DNA from: Lentibacillus persicus
GTDB taxonomy: Bacteria; Bacillota; Bacilli; Bacillales; Amphibacillaceae
Length of the DNA: 64,000 nucleotides
Assembly (NCBI RefSeq): GCF_900112705.1
Contig: NZ_FOMR01000008.1
Coordinates: forward strand, 124,001 to 188,000
Direction: 5' to 3'
Part shown: positions 27,524 to 36,673 of the stretch, in pieces
Layout: each line of letters begins with the position of its first letter
How positions within the stretch are numbered: the first letter of the stretch is position 1
Translations under genes and position numbers: made by a program
The notes under the pieces: generated by a model
Seen by the model: only the letters and a program-made list of their open reading frames with translations
Told to the model about the DNA's origin: nothing
Database searches by the model: none

Positions 27524-28234
27524 ATGGACATATTGGAAAAACTCAGCAAGAAATTAATTGTGTCGTGTCAGGCGCTGGAAGATGAGCCGCTGCATAGTTC
27601 GTTCATCATGTCAAAGATGGCGTTAGCGGCAAAACAAGGCGGGGCTTCCGGGATCCGGGCCAATACGGTACAGGACATTCAGGCAATAAAACAAGAAGTG
27701 GACCTTCCGATTATTGGCATTATAAAAAAAGACTTTGACAATAGCGGGGTTTATATCACGCCAACAATTGAAGAAGTTGATGCGCTGTACCGGGAAGGGG
27801 TGGACATTATAGCATTTGACGCCACGAAACAGATGCGGCCGGATGGCAAAGATTTTCAAGCATTCTTTTCGGATATCAAAGAAAATTATTCGGATCAGCT
27901 GTTTATGGCAGATATTTCCACACTTGACGAAGCGATTAACGCAGAAAAAGCAGGCGTTGATATCGTCGCCCCAACATTGGCAGGGTATACGGACTATTCA
28001 GAAGGCGCCGTTCCTATGAATCTATTGAGCGACTTACTCGACCATTTGTCCGTTCCGGTGATTGCAGAAGGGAATTTTGATTCGCCGGAAAAAGTGAAAA
28101 ACGCGCTGCAAATGGGCGCGCACGCCGTCGTTGTCGGCAGCGCGATTACGCGCCCGCAAGTGATAACGGAAAAATTCAGCCAGGCTTTACGCGAATTTGA
28201 TGACAAATCCAAAAAGGGAAAGGTGATAAAATGA
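27524..28234 (+). CDS. nanE: N-acetylmannosamine-6-phosphate 2-epimerase
   Basis: This 236-aa TIM-barrel enzyme converts ManNAc-6-P to GlcNAc-6-P. Motifs are [71 protein letters not shown] and [33 protein letters not shown] (partial phosphate loop). It opens the operon and overlaps nanA by 4 bases (ATGA). Confidence 0.95.
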   Translation: MDILEKLSKKLIVSCQALEDEPLHSSFIMSKMALAAKQGGASGIRANTVQDIQAIKQEVDLPIIGIIKKDFDNSGVYITPTIEEVDALYREGVDIIAFDATKQMRPDGKDFQAFFSDIKENYSDQLFMADISTLDEAINAEKAGVDIVAPTLAGYTDYSEGAVPMNLLSDLLDHLSVPVIAEGNFDSPEKVKNALQMGAHAVVVGSAITRPQVITEKFSQALREFDDKSKKGKVIK

Positions 28235-29097
28235 AAGGCTTATATACAGCACTCATGTGTTCATTTGATGAAAAGGGCAATGTGAATGAAAAAGGCTTGC
28301 GGGAGATTGTCAGGTATAACATTGATGTCCAGCAAGTTGATGGCCTTTATGTGAATGGAAGTACCGGGGAAAACTTCCTCATTTCCAAAGAACAAAAGAA
28401 GCAGATTTTCGATGTAGTGAAAAATGAAGCAGGCGACGACGTCAAGCTGATCGCACAAGTAGGCGCGCTTAACCTTGATGAAGCGGTGGAACTTGCGCAA
28501 TACGCCACGAACCTCGGCTATAATGCCATTTCGGCTGTGACACCGTTTTACTATAAGTTTGACTTTGACGAAATAAAAGATTATTACAATACGATTCTGG
28601 ATAGTGTTGATAACGATTTGATTATTTATTCGATTCCGGCACTGACAGGTGTCAACATGAACCTCGAGCAGTTCGGCGAATTGTTTGAAAATGAAAAAGT
28701 GATTGGAGTGAAATTTACAGCACCTGATTTCTTCCTGCTTGAGCGCATCAGACATGCCTATCCGGATAAATTAATTTATTCCGGCTTTGATGAAATGCTC
28801 TTGTCAGCAAGTGTATTAAACGTTGACGGTGCAATCGGCAGCACATTTAACGTAAACGGCCGACGCGCCAAGCAAATCTTTGAACTAGCGCAAAACGGTC
28901 AGATTGGGGAGGCACGTGAACTTCAAAAAGTTACCAATGACCTGATCGCTGCTATTCTGGATAATGGACTTTATCCAACAATTAAAGAAATCTTAAAAGT
29001 TCAAGGGGTAGATGCCGGCTATTGCCGCAAGCCGATGAAAGCACTCGACGCAGCGGGCGTTAAGCAGGCAAAACAAATCGCCGAACGACATCTTTAA
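28231..29097 (+). CDS. nanA: N-acetylneuraminate lyase
   Basis: This 288-aa class I aldolase splits sialic acid into ManNAc and pyruvate. It has the [10 protein letters not shown] motif binding the pyruvate carboxylate, the catalytic Tyr region [13 protein letters not shown], and the Schiff-base Lys in [10 protein letters not shown]. Length fits the DapA/NanA family. Coupling to nanE supports the sialic acid assignment over dihydrodipicolinate synthase. Confidence 0.95.
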   Translation: MKGLYTALMCSFDEKGNVNEKGLREIVRYNIDVQQVDGLYVNGSTGENFLISKEQKKQIFDVVKNEAGDDVKLIAQVGALNLDEAVELAQYATNLGYNAISAVTPFYYKFDFDEIKDYYNTILDSVDNDLIIYSIPALTGVNMNLEQFGELFENEKVIGVKFTAPDFFLLERIRHAYPDKLIYSGFDEMLLSASVLNVDGAIGSTFNVNGRRAKQIFELAQNGQIGEARELQKVTNDLIAAILDNGLYPTIKEILKVQGVDAGYCRKPMKALDAAGVKQAKQIAERHL

Positions 29098-29114
29098 TTT
29101 TTTTTGGGCCAAAT

Positions 29115-29175
29115 TGAAAGTTACTAATCATGGTTGTGAAAATAATGACAACTGTCATTCACAACCATACTTTCA
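29115..29175 (+). other. Long stem-loop between nanA and the symporter gene
   Basis: TGAAAGT pairs with ACTTTCA and, inside, ATGGTTGTGAA pairs perfectly with TTCACAACCAT around a 17-base loop. No U-run follows, so it looks like an mRNA processing or stabilising hairpin more than a terminator. A T8 run with GGGCC comes just before. Confidence 0.55.
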
Positions 29176-29240
29176 CTAAATCATGAAAACGGTTTATATC
29201 TTAAGGACAAAATAAACTATTAACGGAAGGGGCGTCATAT

Positions 29241-30782
29241 ATGCCAGGTAAATTCGAGGTTATTGATTATATTATTTTAATCGGGTACTTACTATTCATT
29301 CTTTATATCGGAATGGCCGTCGCCAAAAAAGGGATGAAAGGGAAAGAATTTTTTAAAGGTGACGGGAAAATTCCGTGGTGGGTAACATCCGTCAGTTTGT
29401 TTGCGACACTGTTGAGTCCAATTTCTTTCTTGTCACTGGCCGGAAATTCCTATTCCGATTCGTGGCAGCTTTGGGTGGCTCAACTTGGATTATTTATCTC
29501 GGTCCCGGTTGCGATCATCTTTTTCTTGCCGGTTTATCGTAATTTGAACTTGGACACGGCTTATGAATATTTGGAACGGCGTTTTGATAAAAATTTACGC
29601 CTATTGGCAAGTGTTTTGTTTATCATTTACCAGATTGGCCGCATGTCGATTATTATGTATCTGCCGGCGATTGCGTTATCAGCTGTAACAGGGATTAATG
29701 CGGTATTTATCATTTTGTTTATGGGTATTATCGCTACGATTTATTCAACTGTCGGCGGGATCAAATCGGTATTATGGACGGACTTCATTCAAGGCGTTGT
29801 GTTAATCGGCGGCGGGATATTCGCGCTTATTGTGCTGATTTTTTCAATCGAAGGCGGTGTGCCGGCAATCTTCAGCACAGGCCTTGAAAATGATAAATTC
29901 TTCAGTGAAGAAGTGTTGTTTGATCCGAACTTCGTCAATGACAGCCTGTTCATCATCTTTATCGGGGCCGGCTTGTCGACTGCCTTTTCCTATATCTCAA
30001 GTCAGGATATGGTGCAGCGTTACTTGACGACAACAGACTTGAAACAGATGAACAAAATGACAATCGGCAACGGGGTGCTGTCACTCGGTACGGCGACGTT
30101 ATTCTTCTTCATCGGAACCGCTTTGTTCGTCTTTTACACCCAGCAAATGGGAAGTGATATTCCAACCGGCAACTCGGATCTGATTTTTGCAAACTTTATT
30201 GTCAGTGAGCTTCCTGCCGGGGTTTCCGGTCTGTTGATCGCCGGCTTGTTCGCAGCGGGGCAATCAACGCTGTCGACCGGTTTGAACAGTGTGGCCACAA
30301 GCTGGACGCTCGATATTCAAAAAGTGATCAAACCGGACTTAAGTGATGCGATGAGCACGAAAATCGCCAAATCCGTTTCGACTATTGTCGGTATTTTTGC
30401 GATATTATTTGCGATTGTACTCGCTTATTCGGATATCAGTTCCGCTTACGAGTGGTTCAATGGCTTAATGGGACTTGTGCTTGGTATTGTTGGCGGTACA
30501 TTTACACTTGGTGTCATGACACGCAAAGCGAATGCCAAAGGCGCAATGCTCGGCTTTATCGCCACATCAATCATTGCCGTTTACGTGTCATACTTCACCG
30601 ATATTTCACTTTGGGCGTATTCGATCATTAACCTGGTGAATTCACTAGTTTTCGGTTATGTCTTCAGCCTGATTTTCAGCGGTAAAAGCAAGGCAGAAGA
30701 TGAGTGTCTGGAGCTCACATATTACGACCAAAAAACATTGTTTGATGAAAGCGAGCGCAATGAGGATTATTATGCACAGTAA
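29241..30782 (+). CDS. Sodium:solute symporter, probable sialic acid transporter
   Basis: The 513-aa SSS-family protein has about 13 membrane helices. It shows the family features VTSVSLFATLLSPISFLSLAG, the GGIKSVLWTDFIQ signature and AGLFAAGQSTLSTGLNSVATSW with the sodium-site Ser/Thr. Several bacteria use SSS proteins (NanT/SiaT type) for sialic acid. The substrate here is inferred from its place after nanEA. GGAAGGGG precedes the ATG. Confidence 0.88.
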   Translation: MPGKFEVIDYIILIGYLLFILYIGMAVAKKGMKGKEFFKGDGKIPWWVTSVSLFATLLSPISFLSLAGNSYSDSWQLWVAQLGLFISVPVAIIFFLPVYRNLNLDTAYEYLERRFDKNLRLLASVLFIIYQIGRMSIIMYLPAIALSAVTGINAVFIILFMGIIATIYSTVGGIKSVLWTDFIQGVVLIGGGIFALIVLIFSIEGGVPAIFSTGLENDKFFSEEVLFDPNFVNDSLFIIFIGAGLSTAFSYISSQDMVQRYLTTTDLKQMNKMTIGNGVLSLGTATLFFFIGTALFVFYTQQMGSDIPTGNSDLIFANFIVSELPAGVSGLLIAGLFAAGQSTLSTGLNSVATSWTLDIQKVIKPDLSDAMSTKIAKSVSTIVGIFAILFAIVLAYSDISSAYEWFNGLMGLVLGIVGGTFTLGVMTRKANAKGAMLGFIATSIIAVYVSYFTDISLWAYSIINLVNSLVFGYVFSLIFSGKSKAEDECLELTYYDQKTLFDESERNEDYYAQ

Positions 30783-30802
30783 GTAAAGTAGGTGGGATTG
30801 AA

Positions 30803-32482
30803 TTGGATATTACACGAAAAATTACAACAGAGGTGCTGGTTGTTGGCAGCGGTCTTTCCGGCATCAAAGCAACTAAAGAATTGGCCGATCGGGGCCGTGA
30901 CGTTTTACTGGTGACCAAGACGAAGCTGGCTTCAGGCTCCAGCTTCTATCCGTTAAAAGCATCATTGGGCACTCAAGTGACAAAAAATGAAGCGGATAAA
31001 GACGTTTTCCTCGACGACATCGAGGACTTGAGCAGGGGGATGCACAATCAAAAATTGGCTGAAACCTATGTGAACGATATTCCCGAGCGTGTGACGGAAT
31101 ATCCTGACATAGGCGTTAACGCCAAAAAACTCGATGGCGAACGTAAAGCTTGTTTTGCCAATCACTCCCGGGACATATACCTGCTGAGTGACTGGGATCA
31201 GATTCGCAAAAATGTGACCGAGATCTTTAATCAATATGACAATCTGATTGTGATGCAAAAAACGGTCGTTGTATCATTGATTAAAAAAGACGGGCAAATC
31301 GCAGGTGCGGTTTTGCTCGATAACAAAAACGAATTCGTCATGGTTGAATGTCAAGCCGTCATACTCGCGTCAGGCGGCTTTGGCAGTATTTACAAGCATA
31401 ACTTGAATCCGGCTGATGTCGATGGCTCCGGTCATATGCTCGCGCTTGAAGCAGGTGCGCGCCTGGTGAACATGGAGTTTATCCAGTTTATTCCGGGTAT
31501 TACCACCCCACGCTATAAAACGCTTTTTGGCGAGCATACGCTGATGTATTGCCGGGATATCGTGGATGACGAAGGAAAAAGTTTGCTTGATCCCTATCTT
31601 CCGGAGAACCTTTCCAAAAATGAAGCGTTGGAAATCAGAAGCACGCATGGTCCTTTTACACATTCACTCGAATCCAAGTACTTCGACATTGCCATGATGG
31701 AAAACATTATTAAAACGAAGAACGAGAATGGATTTACGTTACTGTATGATGATGAACTGTATGATAACGAAGAGGAATTTTATAAAGTTTATCTCGATTG
31801 GTTAAAAGGAAAAAATGTTCATTTAACTGAACAGGAAGTGAAGATTGCTCCATTCGCACATGCGAGCAATGGCGGTGTATCGATTGATGAAAACGGCTCA
31901 ACAAGTATCCCCGGTCTTTATGCGATCGGTGAATTGTCCGCTAACATCGAAGGCGCCAACAGACTCGGCGGCAATTCTACAGGAGCCTGCATGGTGTTTG
32001 GAAAGCGCTCGGCGATGGATTGTGACGCGTATCTGCAGACAGCTGAACGCCTTGAGTTGAGTGAAGCAGATGGTTTGACACAATTGGAGAGATTGTCCGA
32101 ATCTATGTTGCCGGACGTCGTAGAAGAGAGCGATTTAACCGCTAATCAAACGATTGATCAAATTAAAGAAATTCTGTGGTATGATGGAAATGTCGTCCGC
32201 TCAGAAGAACGATTAGTTGAAGCCTTAAGGCAAATCGCAGAACTTGAAAAAGGCTTTCGATTCAACGAGCTTCTGGAACACAAACAGTCACGAAAGCTTG
32301 CAATGAAAGGGCGAAACGTTATTAAAATGGCTCGCCTATTGCTTCGGGCTATGCTCGAACGAAAAGAGAGCCGTGGCGCCCATTACCGTGAAGATTACCC
32401 GCAAGAAGATGCTTCATACGATAAACGATTATTTATTACTCGTGAGGGTACCACAACAACGTATCAATTTTTGGATGAATAG
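30803..32482 (+). CDS. FAD-dependent oxidoreductase of the fumarate reductase/aspartate oxidase group
   Basis: This 559-aa flavoprotein has the dinucleotide motif VVGSGLSGIKATKELA near the N-terminus, ILASGGFGSIYKHN, the family SGHMLALEAGARLVNMEFIQF, and the C-terminal GLYAIGELSANIEGANRLGGNSTGACMVFG split over the FAD-binding strand. A helical C-terminal domain follows. Start is TTG with AGGTGGG before it. It sits inside the sialic acid operon, where such a gene is unusual. A role in oxidising a modified or anhydro sialic acid, or in electron balance, is speculation. A terminator-like hairpin separates it from the kinase gene. Confidence 0.8.
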   Translation: MDITRKITTEVLVVGSGLSGIKATKELADRGRDVLLVTKTKLASGSSFYPLKASLGTQVTKNEADKDVFLDDIEDLSRGMHNQKLAETYVNDIPERVTEYPDIGVNAKKLDGERKACFANHSRDIYLLSDWDQIRKNVTEIFNQYDNLIVMQKTVVVSLIKKDGQIAGAVLLDNKNEFVMVECQAVILASGGFGSIYKHNLNPADVDGSGHMLALEAGARLVNMEFIQFIPGITTPRYKTLFGEHTLMYCRDIVDDEGKSLLDPYLPENLSKNEALEIRSTHGPFTHSLESKYFDIAMMENIIKTKNENGFTLLYDDELYDNEEEFYKVYLDWLKGKNVHLTEQEVKIAPFAHASNGGVSIDENGSTSIPGLYAIGELSANIEGANRLGGNSTGACMVFGKRSAMDCDAYLQTAERLELSEADGLTQLERLSESMLPDVVEESDLTANQTIDQIKEILWYDGNVVRSEERLVEALRQIAELEKGFRFNELLEHKQSRKLAMKGRNVIKMARLLLRAMLERKESRGAHYREDYPQEDASYDKRLFITREGTTTTYQFLDE

Positions 32483-32500
32483 GGGACGTTTACACTATTT

Positions 32501-32535
32501 AAGAGAAAAACCTAATGTGGTTTTTCTCTTTTTAT
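32501..32535 (+). terminator. Attenuator-type hairpin between the flavoprotein gene and nanK
   Basis: AAGAGAAAAACC and GGTTTTTCTCTT form a perfect 12-bp stem with a 6-base loop and a following TTTAT. It ends only about 10 bases before the nanK ribosome site. It would cut nanK and regulator expression relative to the upstream genes. Confidence 0.7.
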
Positions 32536-32552
32536 GGAAGAGGAGTAATGTT

Positions 32553-33455
32553 ATGTACATTGCAGTTTTTGATATTGGCGGAACATCCGTAAAGTATGGC
32601 ATTGCCACGGAAAAAGGCGATTTGCTGATCGAGGATGCTTTTCCGACAAACGCACAGCTCGGTGGCGAAACACTTGTGCAAACGATAATTGACAAAGTAA
32701 AAACGTTGCAGCGCGACTGGCAGCTCGATGGTGTCGCCATCAGTTCAGCGGGGCAGATTGACAATAAAACAGGGATTGTCGTTCATGCCACCGACACCAT
32801 TCCCGACTACACCGGCATGAATGTTGTCAAACGGATCGGGGAAGCTGTTGCACTGCCTGTCACAGTGGAGAATGATGTGAACTGTACGGCGCTCGGAGAA
32901 CATTGGAACGGAGCAGCAAGCGATTCGGACAATTTTGTCTGTGTAACGATCGGTACTGGTATCGGCGGCGCATTGTTTGCGGGTGGGCAGCTTTACACGG
33001 GATCAGGGTTTTCTGCCGGTGAAATCGGACATATGACATTGTATCCCGGCGGCAAGGCTTGTACGTGTGGCGATGAAGGCTGTCTGGAAAAATATTCCTC
33101 GAGTTCTGCGTTGCAGGAGATGCTATTTGAGCACTTAGGCGTTAAAATGGAATTAAGAGATTTTTTTGACCGGTTGCGCGATGGTGATGAGGATTGTGTA
33201 CCATTGTTCAATCGCTGGATTGATGATTTGACGACGGGCTTGAAATCGATGGTTCATATGCTGAACCCGGGATTGATTGTCATAGGCGGCGGAATATCTG
33301 CACAAGGTGACTTCCTCGTGAATGCCATCAAAGCGTCATTGCAGCAAAAGATTATGCCGAATCATGGGAAGAACCTCGACGTCCGGGTGGCGGAAAACGG
33401 CAATCAGGCCAATCTTTTGGGCGCGGTGAAACATTTTTTGAATGAAAGAGGCTGA
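32553..33455 (+). CDS. nanK: ROK-family kinase, probable N-acetylmannosamine kinase
   Basis: This 300-aa protein has the ROK ATP motif IAVFDIGGTSVKYGI, the EHWNGAA and GTGIGGALF blocks and the zinc motif GKACTCGDEGCLEKYSS (CxCGxxGCxE). In this operon it should phosphorylate ManNAc from NanA to give the NanE substrate. The open frame begins far upstream at 32373 inside the previous gene; GAGGAG before the ATG at 32553 fixes the start. Its TGA overlaps the regulator's ATG. Confidence 0.9.
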   Translation: MYIAVFDIGGTSVKYGIATEKGDLLIEDAFPTNAQLGGETLVQTIIDKVKTLQRDWQLDGVAISSAGQIDNKTGIVVHATDTIPDYTGMNVVKRIGEAVALPVTVENDVNCTALGEHWNGAASDSDNFVCVTIGTGIGGALFAGGQLYTGSGFSAGEIGHMTLYPGGKACTCGDEGCLEKYSSSSALQEMLFEHLGVKMELRDFFDRLRDGDEDCVPLFNRWIDDLTTGLKSMVHMLNPGLIVIGGGISAQGDFLVNAIKASLQQKIMPNHGKNLDVRVAENGNQANLLGAVKHFLNERG

Positions 33456-34300
33456 TGATGATGGAACTTAATCAACTAAACGGTGTTAAACCGTCGATCA
33501 CAATGGAGCAGTACAAACACAGTTTCACGAAATCCGAGAAAAAAATATACCAGTACATTCAGTCCAACAGTCAGCAAGTTTTGTATCATTCATTAACCGA
33601 GTTATCAGAGGAAAGCGGTGTAGCGGAAGCAACGGTTCTTCGCTTTTTCCGCAAGCTGGGGTTTAAAGGGTTTCAGGATTTTAAATTTTTGTACGCGCAG
33701 GAAATGGCCGTGTACGATGAAAGGCATAATGAGGCGACATATGCCGATAAAATCAAGGATAACATGGTTCAAGCGATTGAGAATTCACATGAAGTAATCG
33801 ACTACGATATCTTGCAACAATGCATTGAAACAATTAATGCCGCAGATGATGTGGTGCTTTTCGGTGTAGGATCTTCAGGCATTGCAGCACTGGACATGCA
33901 AAACCGGCTTATGCGCATCGGCAAGCATGTGAGTGCCGTAACCGATCCGCATTTTCAATTCATGCGCGCGTCATCCATGAATGCCGAGACGGTCGTCATC
34001 GCCCTCAGCCTGACTGGCAGTACCAAAGACATTGTGGATTCGGTGGAAATCGCCAAACAGCAAAACGCAACCGTGATTGCGCTAACCAATTACATCAAAT
34101 CACCGCTGACACAATATGCCGATCACGTCTTATTGTCATCTGCGAAAGAAAGCCCGCTCGACAGCGGATCCCTCGTGGCCAAAGTTTCGCAGTTATTCTT
34201 GATCGACCTCATCTGCACCGGACTCACCATTAAAAACTACAACCACGCCGAACAAATCAAAATGGGTATCAGCAAAAATACAGCCCGGAAATTGTATTAA
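33455..34300 (+). CDS. RpiR/MurR-family transcriptional regulator
   Basis: The 281-aa protein has an N-terminal RpiR helix-turn-helix (ESGVAEATVLRFFRKLGFKGFQDFKF) and a C-terminal SIS sugar-phosphate domain (VVLFGVGSSGIAALD, VVIALSLTGSTKDIVD). RpiR proteins of nan and mur operons sense amino sugar phosphates such as GlcNAc-6-P or ManNAc-6-P. It probably controls this operon, being its last gene. Three ATG codons lie together (33455, 33458, 33461); the third has the best spacing from AGAGG. Confidence 0.9.
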   Translation: MMMELNQLNGVKPSITMEQYKHSFTKSEKKIYQYIQSNSQQVLYHSLTELSEESGVAEATVLRFFRKLGFKGFQDFKFLYAQEMAVYDERHNEATYADKIKDNMVQAIENSHEVIDYDILQQCIETINAADDVVLFGVGSSGIAALDMQNRLMRIGKHVSAVTDPHFQFMRASSMNAETVVIALSLTGSTKDIVDSVEIAKQQNATVIALTNYIKSPLTQYADHVLLSSAKESPLDSGSLVAKVSQLFLIDLICTGLTIKNYNHAEQIKMGISKNTARKLY

Positions 34301-34310
34301 AGAAGCAGGC

Positions 34311-34362
34311 GGGGTCAGTCCCCCACCGCTTTAACGTTTTAACGTGGTGGGGGACTGACCCC
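34311..34362. terminator. GGGGTCAGTCCCCCAC palindrome acting as bidirectional terminator
   Basis: GGGGTCAGTCCCCCAC and GTGGGGGACTGACCCC are exact inverted copies with CGCTTTAACG ... between them, followed by TTTT. It lies between the nan operon and convergent transketolase. The same palindrome family occurs at 43986-44036, with a shorter relative at 22682-22722. Confidence 0.8.
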
Positions 34363-34422
34363 TTTTCAAACACCAAGACGCCTTTTTACCGGCTGCTTCA
34401 GATTATCTCTATCAATCAATTC

Positions 34423-36426
34423 TTATTCAACAAAGTCTTCAACAATTTTTACGACATTATCAACGGTGAAGCCATATTCTTCAATAACTTTATGACCTTT
34501 AGCCGATGCGCCAAAACGGTCGATGCCGATGACTTTGCCTTTTTCGCCTACATAGCGTTCCCAGCCGAATGATGCGGCCATTTCAATAGCGACACGGTTT
34601 TTAACGTGTGGCGGGATAACTGAATTCCGATACGTCTCATCCTGTGCGGCAAATCGGTCCCATGACGGCATGCTGACAACACTTGCGTCAATACCCTTTT
34701 CTTTCAATTCTTTCTGAGCATTTACAGCTAGCTGCACTTCTGAACCGGTCGCCAGCAGGACCGCATCGGGTGTGTCTTTATCTGCTGGGCTAAGAATATA
34801 TGCCCCTTTTCTAACGCCGTCATATGCTTTTTCTTTGGTCCCTTCCAGCGTTGGCAAGTTCTGGCGTGTCAATACAAGTGCTGTTGGTTGATCGTCAGAT
34901 TCCAGCGACAATCGCCAGGCGGCACTCGTTTCGTTGCCGTCAGCCGGGCGGATCAGCGATAGTCCCGGCATTGCTCGTAAGGCGGGCAGCTGCTCGATTG
35001 GTTCGTGTGTCGGGCCATCTTCACCAACCGCGATTGAATCATGGGTGAAGACGTAAGTGACAGGCGTCTGCATAATCGATGACAAACGAATAGCAGGTCT
35101 CAAGTAGTCACTGAACACAAAGAATGTGCCGGCAAATACGTTTAGTCCGCCGTGGAGGGCCATCCCGTTCAGAGCAGCTCCCATCGCATGTTCGCGTACA
35201 CCGAACCAGATATTGCGCCCAGCATAATCGCGGCGTGAAAAATCATCTTCATTATTAATGGTCGTTTTATTTGATCCGGCAAGGTCAGCACTGCCGCCGA
35301 AGAAGTTTGGCACTGTTTTGGCAACAGCGTTGAGCACTTTTCCGGAAGCGGCCCGTGTGGCCACCGTATCTTCACCCGGCTCAAATACAGGCAGCGTTTT
35401 TTCCCATCCTTCTGGAAGCGCATCATTCATAGCGCGTTCAAGATCATGTGCTGCATCAGGGTAGCTTGCCTGATATGACGTGAATAAGTCGTTCCATTCA
35501 GCTTCTGCTTTTTCACCCCGCTCACTAATTTTTTCCTGGAAATCAGCATAGACCGCATAAGGTACATGGAATTCGTCATGCGTCCACTTATAAAATTCTT
35601 TCGTTGCTTTCACTTCTTCTGACCCAAGCGGCGCGCCGTGGGAAGCTGAAGAAGCTGATTTATTCGGTGCACCGTAGCCGATGACCGTTTTAACTTCAAT
35701 CAAGGTTGGCTGCTCCGTATTTTGCCGAGCTTCGTTAAGCGCTTTGCGGATTGCATCGGTATCGTTGCCATCTTCTATGTAAAGCACCTGCCAGCCATAC
35801 GCTTCGAAACGATTTTGCGTTTCGTCAGAGAATGATCGATTTAAATCGCCGTCGAGGGAAATGTCATTTGAATCATACAGTGCAATCAGCTTACCGAGAC
35901 CAAGGTGTCCGGCGAGTGATGCTGCTTCATGCGAAATCCCTTCCATTAAATCCCCATCACTTACTAGTGCATATGTGTAATGATTAACGATTGGCAAATC
36001 CGGCTTGTTAAACTTCGCCGCCAAATGCGCCTCCGCCATCGCCATTCCGACAGACATGGCAATGCCCTGGCCAAGCGGTCCTGTTGTCGCTTCAACACCG
36101 TCTGTGTGATGAACTTCCGGATGCCCCGGTGTTTTGGATCCCCACTGGCGGAAGCCTTTCAGGTCATCGATTGTCACGTTATAACCAGAGAGATGAAGCA
36201 GACTGTACAGAAGCATTGAGCCATGGCCGGCAGACAGGACAAAGCGATCCCGGTTAAACCATTTCGAATGTTTCGGGTGGTGGTTCATGAAATCGGTCCA
36301 TAGCGTATAAGCCATCGGCGCAGCGCCCATTGGCAGCCCCGGGTGACCGGAATTCGCATTTTCAATCGCGTCAATTGATAATGTTCGGATTGTATCGATT
36401 GACAGTTGTTCAGTAGTGTTTGGCAT
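34423..36426 (-). CDS. tkt: Transketolase
   Basis: The 667-aa thiamine diphosphate enzyme moves two-carbon units between sugar phosphates. Motifs include [62 protein letters not shown] (diphosphate/metal loop), the catalytic region [15 protein letters not shown] and [18 protein letters not shown]. Length is normal. It is divergent from a PRD regulator and polyol PTS operon, which makes a link to pentitol-phosphate metabolism likely. Confidence 0.97.
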   Translation of the reverse strand: MPNTTEQLSIDTIRTLSIDAIENANSGHPGLPMGAAPMAYTLWTDFMNHHPKHSKWFNRDRFVLSAGHGSMLLYSLLHLSGYNVTIDDLKGFRQWGSKTPGHPEVHHTDGVEATTGPLGQGIAMSVGMAMAEAHLAAKFNKPDLPIVNHYTYALVSDGDLMEGISHEAASLAGHLGLGKLIALYDSNDISLDGDLNRSFSDETQNRFEAYGWQVLYIEDGNDTDAIRKALNEARQNTEQPTLIEVKTVIGYGAPNKSASSASHGAPLGSEEVKATKEFYKWTHDEFHVPYAVYADFQEKISERGEKAEAEWNDLFTSYQASYPDAAHDLERAMNDALPEGWEKTLPVFEPGEDTVATRAASGKVLNAVAKTVPNFFGGSADLAGSNKTTINNEDDFSRRDYAGRNIWFGVREHAMGAALNGMALHGGLNVFAGTFFVFSDYLRPAIRLSSIMQTPVTYVFTHDSIAVGEDGPTHEPIEQLPALRAMPGLSLIRPADGNETSAAWRLSLESDDQPTALVLTRQNLPTLEGTKEKAYDGVRKGAYILSPADKDTPDAVLLATGSEVQLAVNAQKELKEKGIDASVVSMPSWDRFAAQDETYRNSVIPPHVKNRVAIEMAASFGWERYVGEKGKVIGIDRFGASAKGHKVIEEYGFTVDNVVKIVEDFVE

Positions 36427-36485
36427 CGTTTATTCCTCCTGTAAGAGACTATGTTAGATGTTTCACAAAATTTTAAGACACTTTC

Positions 36486-36514
36486 ATATTACAATGAAAA
36501 CTTGTCGAAAACAA
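36486..36514 (-). promoter_or_regulatory. Predicted sigma-A promoter of transketolase
   Basis: On the minus strand TTGTTT and TAATAT are 17 bases apart, about 60 bases before the start codon. Confidence 0.5.
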
Positions 36515-36619
36515 GAAAGTACAATACAATAAATGTGAATAATTGATGTGCAACATGGTATCATTTATGTAAATCACAACATTGTACATTAAATGTTCAA
36601 CAACTTGTGCTGAAAACGT

Positions 36620-36666
36620 ATTCATTAAGACAAAAAAGGATGCTATAATAAAAGTGCAGGAGGGGG
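36620..36666 (+). promoter_or_regulatory. Promoter -10 region and strong ribosome site of the PRD regulator
   Basis: TATAAT at 36644-36649 has only a weak -35 (TTCATT, 17 bases upstream). AGGAGGGGG sits 7 bases before the GTG start. The divergent region 36540-36610 is rich in short inverted words such as AACATTGTACATT. Confidence 0.45.
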
Positions 36667-36673
36667 AAACAAA

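Noticed and set aside
32373-32552. N-terminal extension of the ROK kinase
   Set aside because: It overlaps the end of the flavoprotein gene and a terminator hairpin. The ROK ATP motif begins right after the ATG at 32553.
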